Shown here piece by piece: positions 20,661 to 31,708 of a DNA stretch of 36,271 nt. Positions within the stretch are counted from its first letter, which is position 1; each line of letters begins with the position of its first letter. The notes under the pieces were generated by a model. That model had not been told where the DNA came from, did no database searches, and was given only the letters and a program-made list of their open reading frames with translations. Location of the stretch: positions 11,950,081-11,986,351 of the forward strand of contig BFEA01000001.1 in the NCBI GenBank assembly GCA_003427395.1. Direction: 5' to 3'. The position numbers and the translations under genes were made by a program. Source of the stretch: Chara braunii (Eukaryota; Streptophyta; Charophyceae; Charales; Characeae).

Positions 20661-21325
20661 GACACACTGCCTCGATACATTGCAAGTGCCAAGAGACAAT
20701 CGAGATCCCTTTGCACCTTGTTCCCCATCCAAGGAACCAAGGTGGTCTATCTCGCTCTAACTGTCACTGGGGTAGAGGTACTCTGTCTCTCAAGAGTCTT
20801 TCTCACACGCGCGTCATCGCCCTCGCTCTCCATACCAACAAGTGTCCACAAACGGTGATAAGCAAAAGTTGTGGTGTCTCTCCATGATCCACCCCCCCAC
20901 CGCCTGGGCCTCGGACACAAGCCTGTGTGGCAACCACATTCGGTGCAGCAACACCCTCACCTCCAGACCCTTTGCATGCTCAACAACCAATGTATGTGAC
21001 AACGGGTCATTAAACCACCACTACCTCGCCGTAGCAGTTTTCCCATTTTTTCAAAGTTTACGGGGGTCCGGTGGAGGGCCAACAAACACGAAGTGTTCAA
21101 GCCTCATGAGCCCACTTCTAAAACAAAAAGAAAAGAAAAACCAAAAAGATGTATGCAACTAGTACGGTGTCGGGGAAAGCCGCGACCCAGGCCATTCTCA
21201 CAGTCGAACTTTCGTAAATGTATCCCACTACTATTTTGGCTAGTAGGAAATATCATGATTTGTGTTTTGTTTTTTTCTTTGTTTTGAGGCAAGGCGCGTA
21301 CTACGGACTGCTTTGACGCCCTTAC
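20661..21325. other. Unassigned sequence upstream of the hAT relic
   Basis: No recognisable zinc finger or gene. TTAAACCACCACTACCTC occurs at about 21009 and again at about 21580. Confidence 0.45.
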
Positions 21326-21326
21326 A

Positions 21327-21860
21327 GAGGGCCTACTCACACTGCTACTTCTGGGAATGTATCCAACTGCTTTCCCATCCACCACGCAGTCTTGATTTTC
21401 TTTTTTCTTCTTCTTCTCTCGTGAATCTGACTGCGCCTCTAACAGCTCTCACCGAGGGCATACTCGCACGAGTACTTCTGAGAATATATCCAACTACTAT
21501 CACGTCGAAAGTTCTTTTTTTTTCCTAGATGCAACTGTCATGACGAAATCAGTTTTTTGTTGTGACAAAATCGGTTTTCTTAAACCACCACTACCTCCAA
21601 GGCTCCAAGCCTGTTTTTGCCGACCCTAATTTTTTCACTACGTACCAAGTTTTGTCGAGTATGGGGTCTGTTTTGTTTCTTTTCTGGTACTTTTTTTGGG
21701 GGGGGAAAAAAAAGCATGGTCATGCTTTAGAAAAAAGACACACTCACAACCACAAAAAAGTAAAGGGAAAAAAACAAACACCCCTTTGGATGTGATACCA
21801 GGTAGATACATACCACAACGTTGTTGTGTGAGTATGCCCTTAGTGAGGTCGTTACGACAT
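21327..21860. repeat. Diverged direct and inverted repeats (possible decayed element)
   Basis: GAGGGCCTACTCACACTGCT (21327) and GAGGGCATACTCGCACGAGT (21454) head two ~50-bp direct copies that continue CTTCTG(G/A)GAAT(G/A)TATCCAACT. The same motif occurs inverted as GTGTGAGTATGCCCTTAGTG (about 21826). The arrangement could be the remains of an inverted-repeat transposon, but clean ends were not found. Confidence 0.55.
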
Positions 21861-22059
21861 GGGATCAGGTCTACGGAAGAATAAAAAAGGAAAAAAATAA
21901 ATTGAACTGAATTGAGGGCGGGAAAGCGGGTTCATACATTTTGCAAAGTAGTCGTGTGGGTGTACCCTCCTTCATAAAGTGCCAGCATCCTGTGGACTGC
22001 GTCGTGCCTCCCTGGTTGGGCACAAAAAAAAAAAAAAAAAACCACGAACAACGAAAATT

Positions 22060-23310
22060 TGAAACTGGCGAACCTATTTGGAACAAAAGGTCTTAGCGCT
22101 ACGATGGTGTCACTCCCGTTTGGCCTCCTTTCCCCACCGAAAGATCGCGGAAACTATAGAGCACATCTTTTTGCAATACCCGGGGGCGATTCTGACATGG
22201 CGATGGCGGGACAAGATCTAGCGACAGCTCGGCACTACATGCACATGGCCATGGGACTGGAGAGCCCTCTTATGTGAAGCCTGGTCTTCTCCCACAGACT
22301 GTCCTTTTGATAATAACATGTTTACGACGGGGAGGAGAGCTATCATTTGGGCCCTTTGGCAGAAAAGGTGCATACTTGCGATTGAAGGTGTCAGGATAGA
22401 GGGGGAAGAGGTCACCGAAATGGTTAAGCAGTATGTTCAGGAAGAACTCATGACACAATGGCAAAATGTGAAAGTAAAACTGGATCTGTTTCAAACAGAA
22501 AAAAAAAACATAATGCAAGTTAACCAACAGTTTTCCAGGGAAGGGATGGGGAGGGAGGGCAAGATCGTCCACATTTTTTGGGAGGGAGGACAATCTTCGG
22601 AAGGGGTGAAGACGTGCTCAGAAGAGACTATGGTATCTGTTTTAGCGATTGGACCAAGGTAGATGGGGCGGTTCCTCTGCGCCCTCCTTCTGATTTCCCC
22701 GATCCCTTTCCACCCCATGGACTCTCCAATCGTAGATCTACAGTGGTACGGAGCGATGTAGGCTTTACCTGCTCAGTCTATCCCCTGGCTTCAGGGTAAT
22801 CAATGATCGCAGTACGGCGGCGAGCTTAGCTGTTTAGGGATCTTCAATAGGCAGCTCAGCAGGAGTGTTGAGTACAACTTTGGGGTACGTCAAGATAGAG
22901 GGCCTGAAGGAGAACATCTCCATCGCTGTTCTGCCAAGAATGTCAGCAGGAGTAGCTCTCCACCAATACATGGACCCTCCCGAGAATGCTAGGAGCACCC
23001 AGAGGTTAAAAAATGGAAGATGCTAGTATGGTTTCAGTATGGCTCAGGGGGAGGGAGGAACTAGCGTGTTGTTGTGTATCCGGCGTAGAATGCAGGGTGA
23101 AGAGGTTCCCCCTTCCTTCCAATATCCTGCTCAGTCAATCCCCTGGATCCCAGGGCAATCAATGTTGGCAGGAACACCTCATAACTTCTTTCTGATGTAC
23201 TCCAAATCCTGTCCGTATAAGGGACGCTGGACCCGCTTTCCAGCAGGTGATGCTCCCCACCAATAGATGGAGCCTCTCCCCAGATGAAAAAAAAAAAAAA
23301 AAAAAAAAAA
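22060..23310 (+). mobile_element. LINE 3' end: ORF2 C-terminus, 3' UTR and A-tail
   Basis: 5'-truncated non-LTR retrotransposon. It carries the last ~185 codons of ORF2 (22108-22662), about 620 bp of 3' UTR and about 24 As (23287-23310). The 3' UTR contains internal duplications. CTCAGTCTATCCCCTGG (about 22775) recurs as CTCAGTCAATCCCCTGG (about 23131), and the end motif near 23242-23286 (AGCAGGTGATGCTCCCCACC) has an earlier diverged version at about 22947. The same end motif is found on the short insertions at 5651 and 8584, so this family is the likely source of those copies. Confidence 0.85.
22108..22662 (+). pseudogene. LINE ORF2 C-terminal fragment (zf-RVT-like)
   Basis: One frame gives C-H-S-R-L...ETIEHIFLQYPGAILTWRW, then an in-frame TAG (22219-22221), then a Trp-rich stretch with CEAWSSP, FTTGRRAIIWALWQKRCIL and an acidic, Gln-rich tail to a TAG at 22660. 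The ETIEHIFLQ(C) motif followed by an I-x-W-x-x-W-x-x-R helix is typical of the zinc-binding region after the reverse transcriptase/RNase H of plant LINEs. The usual second Cys is Tyr here. The reverse transcriptase and endonuclease domains are absent through 5' truncation. Confidence 0.8.
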
Positions 23311-24732
23311 GTTGGATTCTTTCTTGTGAGTATTGGTGTAAGCACAACTTCTTGCAAAGCTTCCTCGACTTGGTCTTTTTTTTCCAAACGGGCCCACAAG
23401 GAAGCAGGAAGCAAAGTTGGCACGCAAGTCGCAATGCTTACATCCAATGCACACCAAAGCGTACATCAAGTGCACATTGTAGTAGTCACAACATAGTTGA
23501 CACTTAGCATCAACTGCTGTAAGCATTAGCCGCGTAACACAACACCCCCATTTTGTCGCACATGCAAAAGTCCTCAAACAATCCATTAACACCGAGACGT
23601 TGCTGACTCTCCTAGATGCCCTAAAGCGGAGTCTCCGCAGACCCCCGAAAAGTTCAAGAAAAGTGGGGAAACTACCAATTTTCCCATTTTTTCCAAGAGT
23701 GACAAAGGTACCAGTAAAGAAAATACTTTCGGGATCCAGGCTCAATAAAACTCGGTGCATTGTGAAATGCAGGTATGGCAAAAACAGGCTCGGAGATAGT
23801 CGTGGTTTAAGCGCAGTCCTCGCATGTTGGAAATGCTACAATATCTCCTCAGTTCGTCGTGGGCAATGCGTTTTTACCCTTATCAAGTGCTCTGTTAGCC
23901 GTGATCTGAAATTGGGAAATATCTTGTTGCAAAGGCAGCACCATATGAGGAAGTCCCCCCCCTTCTAAAAACCCGACTCCTTCAACAGCTAATACAACAA
24001 ACTCATTTTCACTGCAAGGATCGGATGTTCCTGACTGTGATTTCATCATATGTGGAGAAAAGAAGAGCAGTAATGAGAAAGTATAAGCAGTAGTTGAATT
24101 CATACACACGATTACAAATATGGCAAAGGATCGTGAGCTCAATTGAGTTATAAATACCCCAAGGACTACAAACATTCTCATGAGACAAAGTTGAAAATCC
24201 AGATGAGAGGACATATTGTATAGATCCTAATCGTGGGTTATGAGCACGAGAAGCAGTAACGACCCTTCAAAGAAAAAAAATAGTGACGAGTTAATATCTG
24301 ACAAATGATCGGTGGTGATAAACGGCCCAAACAACGGTAATAGCAAGCAACGAATGAGGATACTGGTCGAACATGAGACTTGAGCACAAACAAAGATTCG
24401 TGTTAAAGCCTGAATCAAAGCTCAAACAAAATGGCAAGGTCCGACTGTAGGCGAGAGTAATCGCAAGGACTCAAACAACAAAATGGTGAAGTCTGATTGT
24501 AGGCAAAAACAATCGCAATGACTACGGTTGCGTCGTTGCACATTGATGGTATTGGTAACCATTAACTACTCAACCTCCTTAGCTTTCTCCTTGTCCTCCC
24601 TCTCTTGGTCGTTGGCTCGCTCGTTCGTCAAGTCATTTGTTTGATTCTTCAACGGGATTTCTCTTCTTTTTACATAACGTTTTTCCCCTTCAGTTTGCGC
24701 ACACACTTACAATAATCTCTCTCACTGGTGGA
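23311..24732. other. Unassigned sequence
   Basis: No gene recognised. Frames are short, overlap on both strands and lack recognisable motifs. Confidence 0.45.
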
Positions 24733-24808
24733 GGATGCTCGTATCACCTCCAATAGCAGGTTGCCACATATGTTTGCCATTAAAAAGAAAAAAAAAAAAA
24801 AAAAAAAA
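24733..24808 (+). mobile_element. Possible diverged LINE-tail copy with A-tail
   Basis: GGATGCTCGTATCACCTCCAATAG, broken by small gaps, resembles the GATGCTCCCCACCAATAG end motif. It is followed ~35 bp later by about 21 As (24788-24808). No target duplication found. Confidence 0.4.
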
Positions 24809-26449
24809 CTTTGTGCTCCTAGCGGCGAGTGTTCTTCAAACATATTGTTGGGATTCAACCTTTTGTTGAGCTACGAAAGGTCCGATGAAGCAGTTCAACA
24901 AAATCATGTTTTTTACTACGGAGTCGTGTATAGCAAACGTGACAGCACACAGTCAATCCAACGTAGCAGATCGTGGAAGATGGAGGTACTCCCCTCGGGC
25001 AAGTTGCTCCCTGCTTCATTCGTCTCTTTCCTTTTCCTTGCTTTCACTTATTTTTCTTTCTTTTTGACCCACCACTTTTTTGCTCTCTTGCACCTCTCAC
25101 ATCAAGTTGTCATTGTCAAATAATGCACACGTCGATGACCCTGCACCACTCTGATACCTTCCACCTCACGGGGCTAAGCACCCATTCGCTCGCCCGTGTG
25201 GTGAACTTCGTCCAACATTAGAAATGTACATGGGAAGACGACCATTTTTAATCAAGGGGAGGACGTTGAAGGTTGTTGACGACGATTACTTGACTTGTCG
25301 ACCCCGACGATTACAAAGGTAAGTGCAAGTCATTAGCAAGGTTAGGTACATGGCTCTCTAATCCCTTCTTTTTTCTCCTTTACTGTCTTCTTTTCCACGC
25401 TTGTCCTTAGTCCGCTCACATCTTATTCTAGCTTTGTGCGTTTTTTCCCCCCTTCTACAATCTTATTTCTTATAGTCGTTTACCTTCTTCCTTACATACT
25501 TCTCTTTTGTTTTGCTCTTTGTCTTCTCAACTACACTTTTAGCTTTCTCCTGTGTGTTCTTCATCTTCTCAATTTGGCGCTTCATCTTCTCCATTGTGCA
25601 TTTAATATTATTTATTGTGTTATCATATTTGCTTAGTACCGCGTGCACTCTTCTTCTTCCTCGTGCAATTGTCTTCTCTCTCGCCCTTACGCTCGTTTCT
25701 TGTTTCTCCTGCTCGGTATTTTTCTCATATCGCGTCAGTTTCCTTGATCATGCTGGCCGTCGGGGAACATTTATGTTTGTCCGCAATGATAAAAAAAAGT
25801 AGAGGTGAAAGTCAGTATGCTTATCCCTCTATACTGTTAAAAATTGCAAAGGGCTCGACGTGTTGCTTCCCAGCGGGCCATGGGAAAATCGGTGTTGCGT
25901 GGCAGTCCCTCCATCTAGAAAATCGATGTCGCACTCCAGTAGTGAGGTGCCTGCGTGGGGGCAGGAGCAAAGCGCACCATTTTGTGTGCACGAGTGAGGT
26001 ATTCGAGCGCGGTGTTGGGAGCCAAGCGAGGCGGTTCATTCTTTTGGAATATGGTCAAAAGCGCACCCGCTCGGCAGTCCCGCGATGCCGATTGCTGTAG
26101 AGTGCGAGACGAACAACATATTTTTTTTGTTTTTTGGGCGTCGCATGGGGGAAGATTCGTGGGATTTGTTTTGCATTGCTGGCATAGCGACACTTTTGTG
26201 GGGAACGGACTGTGGTCGGGCGCATACAGGCACAAGAACACACCCTCTCACCCATACATACGCAGACATACGGAGGGTAACCACTATGGGAGGATGAGGA
26301 AGGAGGACAATGACGATAGACGAGGAGGCAAGAAAGAGCAAGAAAGAGAAGTGAAGATGATGATATCGGAGACCATGGAGACGAGGACATCGACGTCAGG
26401 GATGGCCCGAAGATGACGAAGTTAAGGACAATGATGGATAAGGAGTAGG
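24809..26449. other. Unassigned sequence
   Basis: Pyrimidine-rich up to about 25.7 kb, then mixed composition. No gene or element is recognised, and open frames lack domain motifs. Confidence 0.45.
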
Positions 26450-26920
26450 ATGGAGGATCAACGGAGTGGGAGGGATGATGGAAGGAGGACGGACAACGAT
26501 GCATTGGGACGGGATGCCAGGAGAACAATGATGATGGAGGAGGAGGTAGGACAGGGGGGGAAAGAGGAGAAGGGGAAACGTCTGTATCGATGAGGACGAA
26601 GATGATGACAGCGATGCCGCAAAGATAACGAATTCAAGGACGATGATGGATATAGGAGAAGGAGGGAGGATCGATGTAGTAGGAGGGAGGATGGGGAAGG
26701 ATGAAGGGATGATAGAAATAGGATGGAGGATGACTATGGAGAGAAGAAAGGGGAGGACACTGGACTATAGAGGTAGGATGAGGAGGTTGGAGGAGGAGGG
26801 AGAAAGAGGGAGGATGGATGAAGGATGGACGGAGGATGGAGGATGGCTATGGAGAGAAGAAAGGGGGAGGATGTTGGACTATAAAGGGAGGAGGAGGCTG
26901 GAGGAAGGACCCCAAATCAA
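26450..26920. repeat. GA-rich satellite-like sequence with a 113-bp-spaced duplication
   Basis: Built of GGAGGATGG-type words. A ~70-bp block starting TGGAGGATGACTATGGAGAG at 26724 recurs at 26837 with few changes. Confidence 0.8.
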
Positions 26921-26944
26921 ACATACGCCCATTCAATAGAAAAA

Positions 26945-27415
26945 TTATTCAGAATTAAATATTCATTCTATAGTAAAATTACATTCTAAATTTTTAATTT
27001 TTATTCCATCTTAAAAAATGTCATTCCAATTTTAAATTTTTCGTCTTACTTGAGAGTTTTCCTTCCAAGAATGGGGTATCCCTTCTTATTTGAACTGCAT
27101 GCTAGAAATGGAATGAAAGTCTGGATGAGATTATGAAATATTTTAATTGGACTGTCATTCTAAGTAAGGATTTTCAGTCATAAATAGGTTAATCCAATCT
27201 AAATTAGAAGATATTTGTTGTAGTAGAATGAAAGTTTAATTAAAACATTTCATAAACTCGTCCAGACTTTCATTCCAACTTGAACAAATAGATGTAGTTG
27301 GAAGGGAAAACTCATATTTAGACGGGAACTTATCAAATAAAACTGGAAATTTTAAAATTGGACAAACATTAGAATTATAATTTATTGATATGAAGGATTT
27401 TTTCTTTATGGAATG
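26945..27415. mobile_element. AT-rich foldback element
   Basis: The arms 27110-27148 and 27238-27276 are reverse complements over 39 bp with three mismatches (core GGAATGAAAGTCTGGA). Looser complementarity extends outwards to about 26970 and 27415. The centre is near 27193. No coding capacity. It looks like a foldback/MITE; the outer ends and target duplication are not defined. Confidence 0.75.
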
Positions 27416-27534
27416 TTTTTTCAACTTTCATTTCTCGCGGGAAATTTTCTGTTGTTATCAATGTATCGGGATCGGAAATTACATGGAATGCAGTTGTAAT
27501 GATTGTGCGTTTTGTGTGCGCAATTATTTCCAAG

Positions 27535-27539
<5 letters not shown>

Positions 27540-27604
<65 letters not shown>
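27540..27604. repeat. (GA)n microsatellite
   Basis: Uninterrupted GA dinucleotides. Confidence 0.97.
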
Positions 27605-27606
<2 letters not shown>

Positions 27607-28207
27607 ATTATGAAAATGATCAAAGAAGAGTGGCAAATATCATCCTTCTCACATCAAGAAGAGCATAACATCAACATTATTGGGATGAATATAACTATTG
27701 TTATGACCAGATTCGTTTCAGCAAATTCCCAATAGCGCCACGAAGTTGGAGAAAAGAAAATGGGACGATGATAGTGAATCTACAAGGACAGATGATGGAG
27801 GGAGTAGGATGAGGACATTGGGAGGATGGAGAAATAACAAGGACGATGGAAGCGGAGGAGAGAGAAGGATCGAAGATAACATGGCGACCTATGGAGGAGG
27901 CTTGATGGACGGAGTAGCAAGAAGGAGGAAGGATAAGGAAGGAGGAGGACGACGATGGCGAAAGGAAGCCAAAGACGAGAATGGAAGGAGGAGGAGGAGG
28001 AGGAGGAGGAGGAGGAGGAGGGAGGAGGGAGAACATACTCACACTAGCACATCTTAAAGAAAGAAAGAAAGACAAAAGATGGAGGGAGGATGGAGCATGG
28101 GCGGAGCAAAAAAAAGGAGAAATGGGACAGAGGAGGAAAGAGGAGAGTGGCGACGAAGGAGAGAGAGGGACAAAGGATGGAAACAAGGACAACAACAACG
28201 ATGAATG

Positions 28208-28293
<86 letters not shown>
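27605..28293. repeat. Purine-rich tract with (GGA)n and (GA)n
   Basis: Contains (GGA)n at 27985-28030 and (GA)n at 28208-28293. A proline/serine/leucine-rich minus frame spans it and is a low-complexity artefact. Confidence 0.9.
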
Positions 28294-28296
<3 letters not shown>

Positions 28297-28804
28297 CATG
28301 TGGTTGGAGTATTTTTTTTAAAGGGAACAAACAATAATCAAACTTTGTTGGACTTCCAACTAACAAGTGTTATAATGGGTCTTCGTTTTTTTCTTGCACT
28401 TCAGAGTGGGTTTTCCACCTGTCCTCTTTCGTTGTTCAGCCCCTCTGAGGCGTGTCCACTTGCATTATTAGAGTTTAAGATGAAGTCAGTTATACCTGGC
28501 TACTGCAAAGGTCAAGAGATGGAGGGGTAGCCCACATGTGGATGGTTTTGGTTTAACCACGACATGCTTGTGCTTGCTCATGAGACTCACCGCGGAAACC
28601 AAGAGGTGGAAGGGTGAACCTCAATGACATGTATGCATATTCTTCTACTGTATAATATTCGTGCTACTAACATGATTAAGGTCTAAAGAAAAACGGAATT
28701 ACCCCTTCTTGCTCTATCCTTGGGTACACTTGGGTGTCTTTTCATAGCTTACTTTCAAAGATGCTTGCGTAGTAATGGAGTTCTAGGTAATTAGATGGGT
28801 AGGG
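28294..28804. other. Unassigned sequence
   Basis: No gene or element recognised. Confidence 0.4.
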
Positions 28805-28850
28805 TGTCGGCGCGAATACCCTTACAAGGGTATCCGCCCGGGTTTTTGCA
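28805..28850 (+). repeat. Hairpin module, copy 1 (TGTCGG...ACAAGGGTAT)
   Basis: A ~45-bp segment starting TGTCGGCGCGAATACCC holds a perfect stem of ATACCCT (28816-28822) with AGGGTAT (28827-28833), plus further pairs outside. It aligns with 35181-35225. Confidence 0.75.
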
Positions 28851-29662
28851 AGTGACAGAAAATAAGTTTTGTTCGAAATTTGAGTACACCGTGCGAGTCG
28901 AGGTTGTGTTTTGTTCACGCTGACTGAGTGGTTGGCTAGAAGTAGAAAGTGTGTGGGTGCGCGTGATTTTTTATTATTATTGATTGACATTACAAAGCCT
29001 GCGCAGCCGCCGGCAAAATTTTGACTTGATTAAACTAGGACTAAGGTGATCTTCCATGTGGATGTGATCGTGTTGCGAGTGTCCTCATGCGAAGGCCGGT
29101 TTCGACAACACTGCGACCTTTGTATGGTAAACGGAGTGAACGGAGGGGTAAAAACGTCGGCGAGGCCGCCAAGCGGTAGGCGTCGGGCTTGACGGCAGTG
29201 GGTACGACTGTAGACCAAGGAGTGGCTTTGGGGTATTCTGGTAGGCCCGCGTGCGGTGCGACACCAGTTTATATTGACTTTTGCGGTAGTCCGTCTCAGC
29301 CTTGGGCACTAGCATTATTGGTTATGTCATTAGAGTCCCATGTGGCAGGTACGGGGATCGAGGGCGGCGACCGACGACGATGGAGCGCTGGATCGATTGA
29401 AGATGCCGAGGGGGAGGGTCCAGCAAGGTTATCCCCCTTGGTGTTGTTGTCGGCCCACTCGTGGGTCGGGTTGGCGGACTGAGAGGGGCGACGACGATCT
29501 CCCTCCCCCAAAATCCCGATTCCCGGTGTTCGTATTTTTATTGTTTTCTTCTATTTTTATTATTTCCTTAGTTATTTTTAGTTGGCGGTCTCTTTGCTAG
29601 GGCGCAGCACCAGCGTTGGTACTAGGGTTGTCTGTCGGGACCAGCAGGCCTAACCTGGTTTA
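28851..29662. other. Unassigned sequence
   Basis: GC content rises at about 29.0-29.5 kb, but I recognise no gene. Confidence 0.4.
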
Positions 29663-29889
29663 TGTACCCATGAAATGTTGAAACACGTCGAGTTCAACGG
29701 GCAAGCAAGTCAGGTGAGTGCCTAGCCCACGCGGCAGAAGAAACGTGAGTGGCAGAACTCCCTGCGGGTATACCGTCCGCCACCCACAATCTGTTGTGAG
29801 AGGTTTCAGGATGAGCATGCCTGCTGGGACGCAAAAGATGACAAATTGTGCCTGAGCGTAGCGACCCAGAGCACAGTGGGAAGGCCCAC
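29663..29889 (+). pseudogene. 26S rRNA relic, plus strand, first part
   Basis: Follows the 5' half of 26S rRNA in sense orientation. It reads TTGAAACACG, then after a short deletion GAGTTCAACGGGC, later ATGAGCATGCCTGCTGGGAC, AAAGATGACAAATTGTGCCT and GAGCGTAGCGACCCAGAG. It stops at GTGGGAAGGCCCAC (29876-29889), where an antisense 26S piece is inserted. The gene resumes at 30229. Confidence 0.88.
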
Positions 29890-30228
29890 ATGTGACTGTT
29901 TGCAATTTTGCGTCTGTAATCTTTTCCACTTCGGTCTTCAAAGTTCTAATTTGAATATTTGTCGCTGCCGCCAAGATCTGCACCGGTACCCGCTCCATCT
30001 GGGCTTACGCAGCAGCGCTCGTGGCAGCGTCGAAATCACCACAACGGTCGAGCATAGGTCGTGTGTTGTAGCGCCATCCGTTTTAGGGGCTAACTGATTC
30101 GGCTTGAGAAGTTGGCACACGCTCCTTAGCGGATTTCAACTTTCAAAACCACCGGCCCACAGTCTATATCAAACAGTGTCCTCAATGGTGTTTGGGTTAG
30201 CATGCAGTTTAGTACCGATTGGGGCTTT
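29890..30228 (-). pseudogene. Antisense 26S rRNA piece inserted in the 26S relic
   Basis: The reverse complement matches a different part of 26S rRNA. Plus-strand landmarks are GGTCTTCAAAGTTCTAATTT, CGCCAAGATCTGCACCGG, GGGGCTAACTGATTCGGCTT and CTCCTTAGCGGATTTCAAC. It sits inside the plus-strand relic and is flanked by GTGGGAAGGCCCAC (29876-29889) and GTGGGGAGGCCCGC (30229-30242), which are the same 26S site duplicated. Confidence 0.88.
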
Positions 30229-30357
30229 GTGGGGAGGCCCGCAGCAATACCGCAGTGCACATCGTTCGTCGAACTTAGGTATAGGGGTGAAAGACTGATT
30301 GAACCGCTTAGTAGTTGTTTCCCATCCGAAGATTCCCCTCCGGTTAGCTGGAGCTGC
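30229..30357 (+). pseudogene. 26S rRNA relic, plus strand, second part
   Basis: Continues the plus-strand 26S with GGAGGCCCGCAGCAATACCG, ATCGTTCGTCGAACTTAGGT, ATAGGGGTGAAAGACTGATT and CGGTTAGCTGGAGCTG, where the match ends. Orientation is opposite to the rDNA relic at 7.4-12.3 kb. Confidence 0.88.
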
Positions 30358-31251
30358 CGACCGGTCTACAACCACAATTAACTTCTACTTTCTCTATTTT
30401 TTATAGAATTTGTGGTGCTCCTTTTGATCTCGACAGCATTTTGAAAGCATAAACAGTATATTGAAATACTGTTGTACTCAATTTTGTTGGTAATATTGGA
30501 ATGTAATCATTATCTACAACTGTTATACTCAAGAAGGTGTACATCATTTACAATTTCCATTTGCTTATTCTTGACAGTAATGGCTATTTCGGGTCAATTC
30601 AACCACTAGTTTCCTAATGGCATCGGACTATATCTTCAACCATAGAGATAGAATGGTTGCTTCCATTTCACGACATGAATTTGGGTACTTAGGAGAGATA
30701 TCCCATTATGACTTTTTGTGCTTCGCACCTGCGTTGATAGCTTCGTTATGTTTCCAGAAAAAAAAATCTGTTTTTCGAATCCAGAAACCAGTATTACAAA
30801 ATGAGTTTGCGAAAGAAGTGTTTCCTGTGATTTCTTGGACGGAGCAACTCTACTGACGAGGCCGTGGGATTCAGACGCGAAGCGTCTGCTCTTCGATCTA
30901 ATCAGACTAGTTACCAAAGGCGTGAAGCACAATTCCGAGTATCCGAAAAGAAAGAGTGAGTGTCATACGTAATCGCCCCTCAGACCAAGATGATGGCGAT
31001 TACAGTTGCTGTGGGATATCTACTCTTGTTTTTTTTTTGCTATCGTATTCTTGTATCAATTACTTTACGAAACCTAATAAGTCAATAATATGATAACACA
31101 TATCAACATTTATCTTGAATTACTAACTCAGTTAATAGATACGGGCGTCTTCGGCCTATCTATATAGAGACTCAAACGACGCCTTCGGCGCCTTCGGTCG
31201 GGGACCCGGCTCTTGCGAGCCCTTTGGCACGCGTCCCCGGATTTTGGGAAC

Positions 31252-31314
31252 GAATTCATAAATCATTTCAACAAAAGATTGCCAAGCATTAGGTACTAAA
31301 TGACCTCCATTCAT
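31252..31314 (-). pseudogene. atp6: Mitochondrial atp6 fragment
   Basis: The minus strand encodes [20 protein letters not shown], followed by F. This matches the conserved internal segment of mitochondrial ATP synthase subunit a (GGxLVPNAWQSxVExIYDF), the membrane proton-channel subunit of complex V. Only about 21 codons remain. The reading changes to unrelated sequence at about 31251 and meets a plus-strand nad3 fragment at 31315. Such a head-to-head junction of two gene interiors argues for a rearranged nuclear copy. Confidence 0.82.
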
Positions 31315-31315
31315 G

Positions 31316-31426
31316 GGGGCAGTTTCTTTCAATAAAATAGGATTGTGTGGATTTTGGTCTATGATGGTCTTTTTATTGATTTTAACTATTGGTTTTGTTT
31401 ATGAATGGAAGAAGGGCGTTTTTTAA
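31316..31426 (+). pseudogene. nad3: Mitochondrial nad3 C-terminal fragment
   Basis: The frame reads [20 protein letters not shown], continues [14 protein letters not shown] and ends VF-stop at 31424-31426. This is the C-terminal third of NADH dehydrogenase subunit 3 (complex I), matching the plant-type FPWAVSLNKI...[24 protein letters not shown] pattern. The N-terminal two thirds is missing, replaced by the antisense atp6 piece across GGGG at 31315-31318. The conserved C-terminal Leu-Asp-Trp end is replaced by VF. A nuclear copy would not be expressed as a mitochondrial protein. Confidence 0.9.
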
Positions 31427-31708
31427 CACTTTTTTTTTCTTATATCCTTCTCCTTTATTTTTGGTTACTCATCAAATGGACCGAACCCACGTATGTGGCA
31501 AAATACGGGGATGACTTGTGGTTAGGGGCAAATAAAGAAAGAGTAAGAATCAATCGTCCGAGTATTGATTCTTCAGCGTATTTTACGCTTCATGCCTTTT
31601 GCCCCATAGGCGCATGAGCACTTATAGAAAAACTGGCTCATAACGGTGTGCCGCCAGGCGGCGGCCCTTCGGCCTTAGTCCCCATCTTCACGGAGAATTC
31701 AATTTCAC

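Noticed and set aside
27701-28366. 221-residue minus-strand Ser/Leu/Pro-rich frame
   Set aside because: Generated by (GA)n and (GGA)n tracts; no domain.
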